Of a DNA stretch of 64,000 bases, positions 25,432 to 35,117 are shown piece after piece. The notes under the pieces are model-generated. The model made no database searches, was not told where the DNA came from, and was given only the letters and a program-made list of their open reading frames with translations. The translations under genes were made by a program, and so were the position numbers. This DNA is from Umezawaea endophytica (GTDB lineage Bacteria; Actinomycetota; Actinomycetes; Mycobacteriales; Pseudonocardiaceae): the NCBI RefSeq assembly GCF_025061645.1, contig NZ_JANYMP010000018.1, forward strand, positions 1 to 64,000. Direction: 5' to 3'. Position 1 is the first letter of the stretch. The number at the start of each line of letters is the position of its first letter.

Positions 25432-26733
25432 GTGGCACTCACGATTCGCCGTGCGCCCACCCGGTTGCGAGGCCTGTTCGCCGGCCTCGCCATCGCGGGC
25501 CTCACCGCGTCCGCTCTCTACGTCGGCTCGACATCCGCCACCGCCGCCCCCGACCTCTTGTCCCAAGGCGCCACCGCGGCGGCCTCCTCCTCCGAGAACG
25601 GCGGGACCCTCGCCCCCGCCGCGGTGGACGGCAACGGAGGCACCCGCTGGTCCAGCGCCGCGCAGGACGGCCAGTGGCTCCGGGTGGACCTCGGGTCGAC
25701 CTCCGCGATCAGCCAGATCACGCTGAACTGGGAGAACGCCTACGCCAGTTCGTACCGCCTCCAGACCTCCGCGAACGGCGCGGACGGCTGGACCACGCTC
25801 AAGACCGTGACCGGTGGCACCGGCGGGATCGAGACGCACGCCGTCTCCGGTTCCGGCAGGTACGTGCGGATCGAGGGGATCACCAGGGCCACGCAGTGGG
25901 GCATCTCGCTGTGGGAGTTCCAGGTCTTCGGCACCCGCTCCGGCGCGCCGCCGTCGACCCCGCCGAACGGCCCGATCGTGCGCGTCGCGGAGTTCCTCGC
26001 GTCGTGCCCGTTCAGCCACCGCCTGCCGGACGACCCGATCGTCGCGCCGCGCCTGCCCGGCGGGTCGCACATGCACGCGTTCTTCGGCAACACGTCGACC
26101 AACGCGTTCAGCGACGTCAACAGCCTGCTGGCCGCGAACAGCAATTGCAGCCCGGCCCTCGACCTGTCGTCGTACTGGATCCCGGACTTCTACAACAACA
26201 ACCAGGTGGTCGTGCCCGACCCGCCGACCTTCTACTACCTGGGTGAGGGTGTGCGCGACGACGTGATCGCGCGGATCCAGCCGCTGCCGCTCGGCCTGCG
26301 GATCGTGGCGGGCAACTCCAAGGCGACCGCGCCGGACGAGACCACCATCTCCCGCTGGTCGTGCCTGCACGCCGGTCAGGTCAACCCGTCGAAGAACTTC
26401 GTGGAGTGCCCGGCGGGCACCGAGCTGGAGTCCTACTTGGACTTCCCGCAGTGCTGGAACGGCCGCGACCTCGACTCGGCCGATCACAAGAGCCACATGG
26501 CCTACCCGGTGAACGGCGACTGCCCGTCGACCCACCCGGTGCCGGTGCCGAAGCTGCGCCAGGTCGTCCGCTACCCAATCAGCGGCAACCCGGCCGGGTT
26601 CCGGCTCTCGTCCGGAGCGGGCTTCACCATGCACGGCGACTTCTTCAACGCCTGGCCGGAAGCCGAGATGCTGCGCCGCGTGCGCGACTGCATCAACCCC
26701 ATCATCAAGTGCGGTGTCGACGGCCGACCCTGA
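25432..26733 (+). CDS. Secreted discoidin (F5/8C-type CBM) plus DUF1996 protein
   Basis: Protein of 433 aa, GTG start after a strong GAAAGGAGA site. A signal peptide with a twin-arginine-like stretch spans about residues 1-42. Residues 45-165 are a discoidin-type carbohydrate-binding module (AVDGNGGTRWSS, WLRVDLGS, RYVRIEG, SLWEFQVFG). After a Pro linker, residues 182-430 form a DUF1996 domain (CPFSHRLPDDPIVAPRLPGGSHMHAFFGN ... HGDFFNAW), common in secreted actinobacterial and fungal proteins. The role is probably attachment to or processing of polysaccharide. It shares its CBM style with the next gene, so they form one operon under the LacI sites. Confidence 0.88.
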   Translation: MALTIRRAPTRLRGLFAGLAIAGLTASALYVGSTSATAAPDLLSQGATAAASSSENGGTLAPAAVDGNGGTRWSSAAQDGQWLRVDLGSTSAISQITLNWENAYASSYRLQTSANGADGWTTLKTVTGGTGGIETHAVSGSGRYVRIEGITRATQWGISLWEFQVFGTRSGAPPSTPPNGPIVRVAEFLASCPFSHRLPDDPIVAPRLPGGSHMHAFFGNTSTNAFSDVNSLLAANSNCSPALDLSSYWIPDFYNNNQVVVPDPPTFYYLGEGVRDDVIARIQPLPLGLRIVAGNSKATAPDETTISRWSCLHAGQVNPSKNFVECPAGTELESYLDFPQCWNGRDLDSADHKSHMAYPVNGDCPSTHPVPVPKLRQVVRYPISGNPAGFRLSSGAGFTMHGDFFNAWPEAEMLRRVRDCINPIIKCGVDGRP

Positions 26734-26774
26734 GCCTCGCCGTCCGTCCTGTTGCGACGATCAATGGAGATGTC

Positions 26775-28547
26775 ATGCAACCACCCGCTTCCGGCGGCCC
26801 GCGGCACCGCGGCAGGCTGGTAGCCGCGCTGACGGCGGTCCTGACCGCCTGCGCGGCAGTAGTTCCACTCGTGACGGCCGAAGCCGCGCCCGTGTGCGGC
26901 ACGGCGAACGCGGCGCAGGGCAAACCCGCCACCGCGTCCTCGGTGGAGGTCGGCAGCCCGTTCGTCGCCTCCTCCGCGGTGGACGGCGACAACGGCACGC
27001 GCTGGTCGAGCACGCCGGGTGACCCGCAGTGGCTGCGGGTCGACCTGGGCAGCACGCAGAACGTCTGCGGCGCCACGCTGAACTGGGAGGCCGCCTACGC
27101 GACGGCCTACCAGATCCAGGTGTCCGCCAACGGCAACGACGGGTGGACCTCGGTCTACTCGACGACGACCAGCACCGGTGGTGTCCAGAACGTCACCTTC
27201 ACCGGCAGCGGCCGCTACATCCGCGTGTACACGACGGCCCGCGCCACGCAGTGGGGCGCTTCGCTGTGGGAGTTCGCGGTGCGCACCAGCACCGACACGG
27301 GCAACCCGCCCGACCCCGGCACCGACGTGCTCCTGTCCTACAAGAAGCCCGGCACCGCGTCGACCCAGCAGAACGACGGCAACTGCGGCGGCTGCACGGT
27401 CGACAAGGCGTTCGACTTCGACCCGAGCACCAGGTGGGCGACCCAGACCGACGTCGGCTGGGTCGACCCCGGCTGGATCCAGGTCGACCTCGGCGCGACC
27501 GCGCAGATCAAGAAGGTCGTCCTCCAGTGGGACCCGGCGTACGGGAAGTCGTTCGAGGTCCAGGTCTCGCCCAACGGCACCGGGAACTGGACGCCGATCT
27601 ACTCCACGACGACGGGCACCGGTTTCAAGCAGACGCTCACCGTCAACGGCAGCGGCAGGTTCGTGCGCATGTACGGCACCGGCCGCGGCTCGCCCTACGG
27701 CTACTCGCTGTGGGAGTTCCAGGTGTGGGGCACCGGCGGCGCGCCGAACCCGCAGCCGGTGATCCCGCCGGACCCGCGCAACCCGAAGCAGCTCGTGTGG
27801 TCCGACGAGTTCAACACCGGCAACGGCACCAAGCCGGACTCGAACAAGTGGCGCCCGGAGGTCGGCACCGGCCAGAACGCCGAACTCCAGTACTACACGA
27901 ACAACAACAACGCCTTCACCGACGGCGCGGGCAACCTCGTGCTGGAGGCCAGGCGTGAGGTCACACCCGGTTCCGCGTGCCCGGTCGACCCGGTCAGCGG
28001 CAGCGGCACGTGCCAGTACACCTCGTCGCGGCTCATCACCCACGGCAAGGCCACCTGGACCTACGGCCGCGTCGAGGCGAACATCAAGGTGTCCGGCACC
28101 AAGGGCATCTGGCCCGCGTTCTGGATGCTGGGCGCCAACATCCTCGACAACGGCACCCCGTGGCCGAACAGCGGCGAGATCGACATCATGGAGCACCTCG
28201 GCCGCGAACCCAACACCGCCTACCAGACCATCCACGGACCGTCGTACTTCGGCGGCGGTGGCATCGGGCAGCAGTACGCGCTGCCCGGTGGCGCGGACTT
28301 CGCGAGCGCGTTCCACAAGTTCGCGGTGGACTGGGACAGCAAGGGCATGAAGTTCACCATCGACGACATCACCGTCATCACCATCGACAAGGCGACGGTG
28401 GAGGCGACGAGGGGTCCCTGGGTCTTCGACCGCCCGTTCTTCATCATCCTCAACAACGCGGTGGGCGGTGACTGGCCCGGACCCCCGGACGCCACCTCCG
28501 TCTTCCCGCAGCGCATGCTCGTCGACTACGTCCGCGTCTACCAGTAG
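26775..28547 (+). CDS. Secreted GH16 beta-glucanase with two discoidin-type CBMs
   Basis: Protein of 590 aa with signal peptide (about 1-37). Two discoidin-type modules follow (about 45-172 and 185-325; both show the AVDGDNGTRWSS / FDPSTRWATQ, WIQVDLGA, SLWEF pattern). Residues 345-590 are glycoside hydrolase family 16: WSDEFNTGNGTKPDSNKW, and the catalytic block EIDIMEH near 469, typical of laminarinase/beta-1,3-glucanase members. It would cut beta-1,3- or mixed-linkage glucan outside the cell. ATG at 26775 with GGAGA just upstream, 41 bases after the DUF1996 gene. A 16-bp terminator follows. Confidence 0.92.
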   Translation: MQPPASGGPRHRGRLVAALTAVLTACAAVVPLVTAEAAPVCGTANAAQGKPATASSVEVGSPFVASSAVDGDNGTRWSSTPGDPQWLRVDLGSTQNVCGATLNWEAAYATAYQIQVSANGNDGWTSVYSTTTSTGGVQNVTFTGSGRYIRVYTTARATQWGASLWEFAVRTSTDTGNPPDPGTDVLLSYKKPGTASTQQNDGNCGGCTVDKAFDFDPSTRWATQTDVGWVDPGWIQVDLGATAQIKKVVLQWDPAYGKSFEVQVSPNGTGNWTPIYSTTTGTGFKQTLTVNGSGRFVRMYGTGRGSPYGYSLWEFQVWGTGGAPNPQPVIPPDPRNPKQLVWSDEFNTGNGTKPDSNKWRPEVGTGQNAELQYYTNNNNAFTDGAGNLVLEARREVTPGSACPVDPVSGSGTCQYTSSRLITHGKATWTYGRVEANIKVSGTKGIWPAFWMLGANILDNGTPWPNSGEIDIMEHLGREPNTAYQTIHGPSYFGGGGIGQQYALPGGADFASAFHKFAVDWDSKGMKFTIDDITVITIDKATVEATRGPWVFDRPFFIILNNAVGGDWPGPPDATSVFPQRMLVDYVRVYQ

Positions 28548-28566
28548 GCGAGACCTGTCATGACCA

Positions 28567-28604
28567 CCGCGCGGCTCCGGGACCCGGTTCCCGGAGCCGC
28601 GCGG
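28567..28604 (+). terminator. 16-bp perfect terminator hairpin after GH16 gene
   Basis: CCGCGCGGCTCCGGGA (28567-28582) and its exact complement (28589-28604) separated by 6 bases. One of the strongest hairpins in the window, 20 bases after the GH16 stop. Confidence 0.85.
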
Positions 28605-28671
28605 CGTCCATTCAGGACTGATCCCGCCACGAGGACCCGGTGCTTCCTTGAAGAACGGTATAAAGGCAGAC

Positions 28672-29688
28672 GTGCCAGAGCCACGCGCCACCCCAGCCCC
28701 GGTCACCCTGGAAGAGGTGGCGCGCGTCGCGGGCGTGTCCCGCGCGACGGTCTCGCGGGTGGTCAACGGCGTCTCCACGGTGGACGAGGAACTGCGCGAA
28801 CTCGTCACCCGCGCCATCGTCGCCACCGGCTACACGCCCAACCGCGCGGCCAGGTCGCTGGTCACCCGGCGGGCGGGCGCCATCGGCCTGGTCCTGCCGG
28901 ACGAGGGCAGGATGCTCGGCGACCCGTACTTCGGCAGGGTGGTGAGCGGTGTCATGGACGTGACCCAGCCGCTGGGCGTGCAGCTCGTGCTGACCAGCGC
29001 GGGCACCGGGACCCACCAGCAGGTCGTGTCCGACCTGCGCCAGGGCAGGCTGGACGGCGTCATCCTGATCCACACCCACGCCGCGGACCCGCTCCCGAAA
29101 CTCCTGATAGACAACAACCTCCCGGTGGTGCTGGCCGCCAGGCCGGTGCGCCCCACGCCCATCACCTACGTCGACGTCAACCAGTTGGCGGGGGCGACCC
29201 TCGCCGCCCACCACCTGGCGGACCGCGGCTGCTACCGCGTCGCCACCATCACCGGTCCGGTCAGCACCACGGCGGCGCAGGACCGGCTGAAGGGCTTCCG
29301 CACCACCATGGCGGACCGCGGCTACCCGGACGTCGTCGCCGTGGAGGCCGACTTCACCCACGAGGGCGGTGCCACGGCGATGGAGGAGCTGCTGGTGAAG
29401 TGCCCGGACGTCGACGGCGTCTTCATCGCGTCCGACCTCATGGCCCACGGCGCGCTGCCGGTGCTGCGCAAGCACGGCCTGCACGTGCCCGACGACGTCG
29501 CCGTGGTCGGTTTCGACGACAGCAGCCCGGCGCTGGCCTGCGATCCGCCGCTCACGACGGTGAGGCAACCGGTGGAGGACATGGCGGCGGAAATGGCCCG
29601 GCTCCTGCTGGGCCGCATCGAACGCCCGGACCGCCCGGTCAGCGCGGTCGTCTTCGAACCAACCCTGGTGGTACGCCAGTCCGCCTGA
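28672..29688 (+). CDS. LacI-family transcriptional regulator
   Basis: Protein of 338 aa. N-terminal helix-turn-helix VTLEEVARVAGVSRATVSRVVNG with the hinge helix YTPNRAARSLVTRRAGAIG, then a periplasmic-binding-protein-like sugar-sensing domain (LVLPDEGRM ... VDGVFIASDLMAHGALPVL ... VAVVGFDDSSPAL). The likely targets are the two AGAGCGCT-type palindromes upstream of the CBM/GH16 operon, with a glucan-derived oligosaccharide as inducer (inference). GTG at 28672 is preferred to TTG at 28648 because only it has a purine-rich AAAGGCAG site at fitting distance. No operator copy is seen in front of this gene. Confidence 0.9.
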   Translation: MPEPRATPAPVTLEEVARVAGVSRATVSRVVNGVSTVDEELRELVTRAIVATGYTPNRAARSLVTRRAGAIGLVLPDEGRMLGDPYFGRVVSGVMDVTQPLGVQLVLTSAGTGTHQQVVSDLRQGRLDGVILIHTHAADPLPKLLIDNNLPVVLAARPVRPTPITYVDVNQLAGATLAAHHLADRGCYRVATITGPVSTTAAQDRLKGFRTTMADRGYPDVVAVEADFTHEGGATAMEELLVKCPDVDGVFIASDLMAHGALPVLRKHGLHVPDDVAVVGFDDSSPALACDPPLTTVRQPVEDMAAEMARLLLGRIERPDRPVSAVVFEPTLVVRQSA

Positions 29689-29708
29689 CCCGATCAAGGA
29701 GTGACCAC

Positions 29709-30281
29709 ATGCTCCGCGCGGCAGCACCCCTGCTGACCCTGCTCCTGCTGACGGCCTGCGCCGCTCCCCAGGAGACCCACGCAGCACACGTCCACCCCAG
29801 TCCTCCACCGAGCAGCAGCGCGGCGGCGGTACCGGGTGGCTTCAGCGAAACCGACGCGGCCTACGTGCAACTGGCCATCCCCCAGGACGAGACGCTGCTG
29901 CCGGTGCTGGCGCTGGCGAAGTCCCGCGAGGGCGTGGACCCGGCACTGGCGGGCCTGGCGGCCGAGGTGCAGACGGGCCACCAGCAGGAGCTGGAACGCC
30001 TGCGCAAGGCGTTGGCGGACGCGGGCCGGACGTACCTGAACATGCACGAGGGCCACGACATGCCGGGCATGGTCACGGCAGACGAGCTGGCCGCGCTGAC
30101 GAACGCGACGGGGCAGGCGTTCGACGACCTGCTGCGCACCCTGCTGCGGGCGCACTTCGAGGAGTCGACGACGGTCGCGAAGTCGGAGCTGGCGGCGGGG
30201 AGCAGCCCGGAGGTCCTGGACGTGACCAGGGGCATCGAGAGCAGCCGGGCCGCCTACCTGGCGAGGCTGGGGTCGACCTGA
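29709..30281 (+). CDS. DUF305 lipoprotein
   Basis: Protein of 190 aa. Lipoprotein signal with lipobox LTAC, Cys17, followed by a His/Pro/Ser-rich stretch (HAAHVHPSPPPSSS). The mature domain is DUF305, ferritin-like helical: FSETDAAYVQLAIPQDETLLPVLALAKSR, then MHEGHDMPGMV and HFEESTTVAKSELAAG. DUF305 proteins often sit with copper or heavy-metal functions and carry Met/His-rich motifs, but no metal gene is adjacent. AAGGAGTGACC precedes the ATG, 20 bases after the LacI gene. Confidence 0.85.
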   Translation: MLRAAAPLLTLLLLTACAAPQETHAAHVHPSPPPSSSAAAVPGGFSETDAAYVQLAIPQDETLLPVLALAKSREGVDPALAGLAAEVQTGHQQELERLRKALADAGRTYLNMHEGHDMPGMVTADELAALTNATGQAFDDLLRTLLRAHFEESTTVAKSELAAGSSPEVLDVTRGIESSRAAYLARLGST

Positions 30282-30394
30282 CGGAACCCCAGGTCAGCAC
30301 CTTGGGACAGCTATTCATCGCTCGATTCATCAGTGCTACGCGAGGAATTGCGGACGCGGCAGTGGTGGACGGTCATCCGGCTGTGAACGCCGGT

Positions 30395-30430
30395 TGAGAG
30401 GCATGCGGGGCGCACCCCGCATGCCTCTCA
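30395..30430. terminator. Bidirectional 16-bp hairpin between DUF305 and nrdB
   Basis: TGAGAGGCATGCGGGG (30395-30410) pairs perfectly with 30415-30430 across a 4-base loop. It lies between two convergent genes and can end both transcripts. Confidence 0.85.
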
Positions 30431-30461
30431 CGCGCTTCCCGTCAGGCCGTCGCGCGGGGCC

Positions 30462-31523
30462 TCACCACTCCAGGGACCCGCCGTTCTGGTACTCGATCAC
30501 CCTGGTCTCGAAGAAGTTCTTCTCCTTCTTCAGGTCCATCATCTCCGACATCCACGGGAACGGGTTCTCCGCCGGTGGGAACACCGGTTCCAGGCCCAAC
30601 TGCGCGCAGCGCCGGTTCGTGATGAAGTGCATGTACACCTCGCACAGCTCGGCGTTGAGGCCCAGCAGCCCGCGGGGCATCGTGTCCCGCCCGTAGGCGA
30701 TCTCCAGTTCGCACCCCTCCACCAGCATCGTCCGGATCTCCTCCTGGAACTCGGCGGTCCACAGGTGGGGGTTCTCGATCTTGATCTGGTTGATCGCGTC
30801 GATCCCGAAGTTCAGGTGGATCGACTCGTCCCGGAGGATGTACTGGTACTGCTCGGCGATCCCCACCATCTTGTTGCGCCGCCCCAACGACAGGATCTGC
30901 GCGAACCCGGTGTAGAACCACATCCCCTCGAACACCACGTAGAACGCCACGAGGTCGCGCAGGAACGCCTGGTCCTTCTCCGGCGTGCCGGTGGAGAACG
31001 ACGGGTCCTCCAGGTGCTGCGTGTACTTCAGCGCCCAGGCGGCCTTGTCGGTGATCGACGGGATCTCCCGGTACATGTTGAACAGCTCGCCGTCATCCAG
31101 GCCGAGCGACTCGCAGATGTACTGGAACGTGTGCGTGTGGACGGCTTCCTCGAACGCCTGCCGGAGCAGGTACTGCCTGCACTCCGGGTTGGTCAGGTGC
31201 CGGTACACCGCCAGCACGATGTTGTTGGCCACCAACGACTCCGAGGTGGCGAAGAACCCGAGGTTCCGCTTGATCGCCCGCCGCTCGTCCTCGGTCAGCC
31301 CGTCGGCCGACTTCCACAGCGAGATGTCCGCCTGCATCGACACCTCGGTGGGCATCCACGCGTTGTTGCACCCGGCCAGGTACTTCTCCCAGGCCCAGTG
31401 GTACTTCAACGGCAGGAGCTGGTTCACGTCGGCGCGGCAGTTGATCATCGCCTTGTCGTCGACGCTGACCCTGGCGGCGCCCACCTCGATGGGACCGGCA
31501 CTGGTGGAGAGGTCGGAACTCAC
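30462..31523 (-). CDS. nrdB: Ribonucleotide reductase class Ia beta subunit
   Basis: Protein of 353 aa, diiron radical subunit of aerobic ribonucleotide reductase. Visible: [23 protein letters not shown] at the start, the metal ligands in [16 protein letters not shown] near 135-150 and [10 protein letters not shown] near 230, and the C-terminal tail ending GGSLEW, the type of tail that docks onto the alpha subunit. GTG at 31523 overlaps the nrdA stop by 4 bases, so the pair is translationally coupled. It is controlled from the nrdA leader with the cobalamin riboswitch. Confidence 0.95.
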   Translation of the reverse strand: MSSDLSTSAGPIEVGAARVSVDDKAMINCRADVNQLLPLKYHWAWEKYLAGCNNAWMPTEVSMQADISLWKSADGLTEDERRAIKRNLGFFATSESLVANNIVLAVYRHLTNPECRQYLLRQAFEEAVHTHTFQYICESLGLDDGELFNMYREIPSITDKAAWALKYTQHLEDPSFSTGTPEKDQAFLRDLVAFYVVFEGMWFYTGFAQILSLGRRNKMVGIAEQYQYILRDESIHLNFGIDAINQIKIENPHLWTAEFQEEIRTMLVEGCELEIAYGRDTMPRGLLGLNAELCEVYMHFITNRRCAQLGLEPVFPPAENPFPWMSEMMDLKKEKNFFETRVIEYQNGGSLEW

Positions 31524-34333
31524 TGGCACGCCTCGCAATCGGGATCGATGATCGAACAAACGGCCGCGCCATCGGACTCCACGATCACCGGTGCGGTGGC
31601 CACGGGTGCGCTGACCGGCGAGACGGCGTTGAGCTTCCCGTCCGTCCCGCGCAGCGTCGACTTCTCCACGTGCGTCGCGCTCTGCGACCGCAGGTAGTAC
31701 GTCGTCTTCACCCCGCGCAGCCACGCCAACTGGTACAGCTCGTCCAACTTCCGCCCGCTCGGCTGGGCGATGTACAGGTTCAGCGACTGGGCCTGGTCGA
31801 TCCACTTCTGCCGCCGGGCCCCCGCCTCGACCAGCCACCGGGAGTCCAGCTCGAACGCCGTGGCGTACAACGCCTTCAGCTCGGCCGGGATCCGCTCGAT
31901 CGGCGACAGGCTCCCGTCGAAGTACTTCAGGTCGCCGACCATCACCTCGTCCCACAGCCCGCGGGCCTTCAGGTCGCGGATCAGGTCGGGGTTCATCACG
32001 GTGAAGTCACCGGACATGTTCGACTTCACGTACAGGTTCCGGTAGAGCGGCTCGATCGACTGGTTCACGCCGCAGATGTTCGCGATCGTCGCCGTGGGCG
32101 CGATGGCCATCACGTTCGAGTTCCGCATCCCGACCGCGCGCACGCGGTCCCGCACCGGAGTCCAGTCCAGGGTGGACGAGCGGTCCAGCTCCAGGTCGTC
32201 GCCACGGGTGGCGGCCAGCAGCTCGATGGAGTCGAACGGCAGGATCCCCTGCGACCACAGCGAACCCTCGTAGGACTCGTAGGCGCCGCGCTCGGCGGCC
32301 AGGTCCGCCGAAGCCGAGATCGCGTAGTAGCTGATCTCCTCCATGCTCCGGTCCGCGAACTCGACGGCCGCGTCGGAGCCCATCGGGATCCGCTGCGCGA
32401 ACAGCGCGTCCTGGAACCCCATGAGCCCCAGGCCGACCGGTCGGTGCCGCAGGTTCGCGCGACGGGCCTCGGGGATCGTGTAGTAGTTCACGTCGATCAC
32501 GTTGTCGAGCATCCGCACGGCGGTCCGCACGGTCTTCTCCAGCCGCGCGCTGTCGATGCCCGCGGGTCCCGTGTGCTGGGCCAGGTTCACCGACCCCAGG
32601 TTGCACACCGCGACCTCGTCGAGGCTGGTGTTCAGGGTGATCTCGGTGCACAGGTTGGACGAGTGCACGACGCCGGAGTGCTGCTGCGGCGAACGCAGGT
32701 TGCACGGGTCCTTGAAGGTGATCCACGGGTGCCCGGTCTCGAACAGCATGGTCAGCATCCGCCGCCACATGTCCGCGGCCTTGAGCCTGCGGAACACCTT
32801 GACCTCGCCGCGGTCCGCCGCCGCCTCGTACTCCCGGTACCGCGCGGAGAACGCGTCCCCGAACAGGTCGTGCAGGTCCGGGACCTCGTCGGGGGAGAAC
32901 AGGGACCAGTCACCGCCGGAGCGGACGCGGCGCATGAACTCGTCCGGCACCCAGTTGGCCGTGTTCATGTCGTGCGTGCGGCGGCGCTCGTCACCGGTGT
33001 TCTTGCGCAGGTCGAGGAACTCCTCGACGTCGATGTGCCACGTCTCCAGGTACGCGCACACCGCGCCCTTGCGCTTGCCGCCCTGGTTCACCGCGACGGC
33101 GGTGTCGTTGGCGATCTTCAGGAACGGCACCACGCCCTGGGACTTGCCGTTGGTGCCCTTGATGTGGGCGCCGATGCCGCGGACCGGGGTCCAGTCGTTG
33201 CCGAGGCCGCCGGCGAACTTCGACAGCAGCGCGTTGTTGCTGATCCCGTGGAAGATGCCCTGGAGGTCGTCGTCCACCGTCGTCAGGAAGCACGACGACA
33301 GTTGCGGGCGCGTGGTCCCGGCGTTGAACAGCGTGGGCGTGGAGCACATGAAGTCGAACGACGACAGCAATTCGTAGAACTCGACGGCCCGCGCCTCGCG
33401 GTCGTCCTCGCGCAGGGCGAGGCCCATCGCCACGCGCATGAAGAACGCCTGCGGCAGCTCGTAGCGGTTCTCGTCGCTGTGCAGGAAGTACCGGTCGTAC
33501 AGCACCTGCATGCCGAGGAACTGGAACGCCAGGTCGCGGTCGGGCAGCAGGGCCGCGCCGAGCCGCTCCAGGTCGAACTCCTCCAGCAGCGGGTCGAGCT
33601 GCCCCAGTTCGACACCGCGCCGCACGAAGTCGGCGAAGTAGTCGGGGTAGCGCACGGACATCTCGGCGTGGTTGGCCTCGTCGTCCTTGCCCGCCAGGAA
33701 GGTCAGGGCTTCCCGGCGCAGCTTGTCCAGCAGCAGCCGGGCGCTGACGAGCGAGTAGTCCGGATCGACCTCGACCATCGTCCGCGCGGACAGGACCGGT
33801 GCCAGGGCCAGCTCGGCGCGGCTGATGCCGTCGTAGAGGTTGCGGCGGGTCTCGGCCAGCACGGCGTCGGCCGACGTGGCGGGCAGCCCGGCGCACGCCT
33901 CGGTGATGACCAGCGCGAGCCGGTCGTCGTCCAGCGGCTCGACGCGCCCGTCCGGGTACCGCACGGTCAGCGACGGCTTCACGACGGCGGCGGGCTCGAC
34001 CGAGCGGGCCTTCGCGTGCTCCTCGCGGTACAGCACGTAGGCGCGGGCGACCTTGTGGTGCCCGTCGCGCATCAACACCAGTTCGACCTGGTCCTGGATC
34101 TGCTCGATGTGCACGCCGCGGTCCGGTCCGGCCTGCCTGCGGAGCTTCTCCTCGACCTGGCCGGTGATCTCGGCGACCAGCTCGCGCACCCGCTGCGACC
34201 CGGCCTTCTCCGCGCCTTCGACGGCGTGGAAGGCCTTCGCCACGGCGGTGGCGATCCTCGTCGGGTCGAACGGCGACACCGTTCCGCCCCGGCCGATCAC
34301 CGGGACTTGAACGGGTGTTTCACTCAGGGACAT
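31520..34333 (-). CDS. nrdA: Ribonucleotide reductase class Ia alpha subunit
   Basis: Protein of 937 aa. ATP-cone domain at the N-terminus ([24 protein letters not shown]), then the ten-stranded barrel with [16 protein letters not shown] (redox Cys), [11 protein letters not shown] (thiyl radical Cys), NLGSVNLA, and the radical-transfer tyrosines near [19 protein letters not shown]. The C-terminus ends in DPDCEACQ, the CxxC-type tail that relays electrons from thioredoxin. It reduces ribonucleotides to deoxyribonucleotides with NrdB. ATG at 34333 gives the canonical start before the ATP-cone; the longer frame upstream is leader sequence. Confidence 0.95.
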   Translation of the reverse strand: MSLSETPVQVPVIGRGGTVSPFDPTRIATAVAKAFHAVEGAEKAGSQRVRELVAEITGQVEEKLRRQAGPDRGVHIEQIQDQVELVLMRDGHHKVARAYVLYREEHAKARSVEPAAVVKPSLTVRYPDGRVEPLDDDRLALVITEACAGLPATSADAVLAETRRNLYDGISRAELALAPVLSARTMVEVDPDYSLVSARLLLDKLRREALTFLAGKDDEANHAEMSVRYPDYFADFVRRGVELGQLDPLLEEFDLERLGAALLPDRDLAFQFLGMQVLYDRYFLHSDENRYELPQAFFMRVAMGLALREDDREARAVEFYELLSSFDFMCSTPTLFNAGTTRPQLSSCFLTTVDDDLQGIFHGISNNALLSKFAGGLGNDWTPVRGIGAHIKGTNGKSQGVVPFLKIANDTAVAVNQGGKRKGAVCAYLETWHIDVEEFLDLRKNTGDERRRTHDMNTANWVPDEFMRRVRSGGDWSLFSPDEVPDLHDLFGDAFSARYREYEAAADRGEVKVFRRLKAADMWRRMLTMLFETGHPWITFKDPCNLRSPQQHSGVVHSSNLCTEITLNTSLDEVAVCNLGSVNLAQHTGPAGIDSARLEKTVRTAVRMLDNVIDVNYYTIPEARRANLRHRPVGLGLMGFQDALFAQRIPMGSDAAVEFADRSMEEISYYAISASADLAAERGAYESYEGSLWSQGILPFDSIELLAATRGDDLELDRSSTLDWTPVRDRVRAVGMRNSNVMAIAPTATIANICGVNQSIEPLYRNLYVKSNMSGDFTVMNPDLIRDLKARGLWDEVMVGDLKYFDGSLSPIERIPAELKALYATAFELDSRWLVEAGARRQKWIDQAQSLNLYIAQPSGRKLDELYQLAWLRGVKTTYYLRSQSATHVEKSTLRGTDGKLNAVSPVSAPVATAPVIVESDGAAVCSIIDPDCEACQ

Positions 34334-34584
34334 GACTCTCCGCAGTTGATCGAGGGCGAGCGGCACCGCCCGGCGAGCAGCGCTCGACGGTCGGGTGAAC
34401 GGGGGTGCGTGGAGGGTCAGCCGTCCGGGCTGGAGTGCGACTTCACGGCTCTCTCCTCGCGAGCTCGGTGGACACCCGGCGAACTGTCGGGGGAGCGACG
34501 CGAGGCGGCACGGCACCTGAGGCCGTGGAGCGTCCGCGTGCGCCCTCCCTCGGGGCGCCGGGCAGTGCGCGCAGGCCGCGCGCA
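34334..34584 (-). other. nrdA leader between riboswitch and start codon
   Basis: About 250 bases lie between the B12 box and the nrdA ATG. No separate gene is convincing here. Such long leaders give room for ribosome-site masking or termination downstream of the aptamer; the exact expression platform cannot be read by eye. Confidence 0.5.
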
Positions 34585-34765
34585 CGCTGGTGGCAGGTCT
34601 TCGGACTCGCGGGCACTCCGGCTCTCGCCGGCGGACCTACTGGCCGTCGCTTCCCGGACTCGCGTCCAGTGCTTCATGACGGCGGTCGTTCCCGCTCACC
34701 GCTGCGGGGCAGCTCCGGTTTCGCACCGGATTCCCTCTTGCCTCACCCACGGTTGGACCGGGGGT
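34585..34765 (-). ncRNA. Adenosylcobalamin riboswitch upstream of nrdAB
   Basis: Read on the minus strand the region holds the cobalamin aptamer core GGGAATCCGGTGCGAAACCG...GCTGCCCCGCAGCGGT (34700-34735) and, downstream, the B12 box AGTCCGAAGACCTGCC (34592-34607), preceded by a stem with GCCGGCGAGAGCCGG. Order and spacing match the Rfam cobalamin riboswitch. In Streptomyces a B12 riboswitch represses nrdABS when cobalamin allows the class II enzyme to work; the same logic is expected here. Confidence 0.93.
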
Positions 34766-34891
34766 GAACCACCAGCGCGATGGATACTACATGTGGGGGT
34801 GGGGCTTGCCGCACGGCCCAACATGGTCTTTGTTGCACATGTCATGCGATACGGTGAAGGCCGTGGTGATCAGCGAGCGGGGGCGCGGCGG

Positions 34892-35056
34892 ATGGGTGAC
34901 GGTGATCGGCTGGGGCCACGTGCCGCCGTCGCGGCCGGGGTCTCGGGGGCGCTCGCGCTGGGGTCGCTGGCCGTCGGCGCGTCGGCCCCGTGGCTGACGG
35001 GAGCGCTCGCGGTGACGGCCGTCGTCGTGTTCGGGATGGCCAGACCCCGCCGGTAG
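34892..35056 (+). CDS. Small two-helix membrane protein
   Basis: Candidate gene for 54 aa: a basic start (MGDGDRLGPRAA) and two short hydrophobic segments (VAAGVSGALALGSLAVGA and LTGALAVTAVVVFGMA) ending in RPRR. A purine-rich GCGGGGGCGCGG precedes the ATG. It is divergent from the nrd leader. No family is recognised, and with this size it could be a chance frame. Confidence 0.4.
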   Translation: MGDGDRLGPRAAVAAGVSGALALGSLAVGASAPWLTGALAVTAVVVFGMARPRR

Positions 35057-35117
35057 GGGTTCCTGATGGTTTGCTGAATCGCGGAACCCGGTGTCCGGTC
35101 CGGGCGTTTTGCCGGTC

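Noticed and set aside
34334-34584. N-terminal extension of nrdA through the leader
   Set aside because: The frame is open but reads low-complexity leader and passes the riboswitch; the NrdA family starts just before the ATP-cone at 34333.
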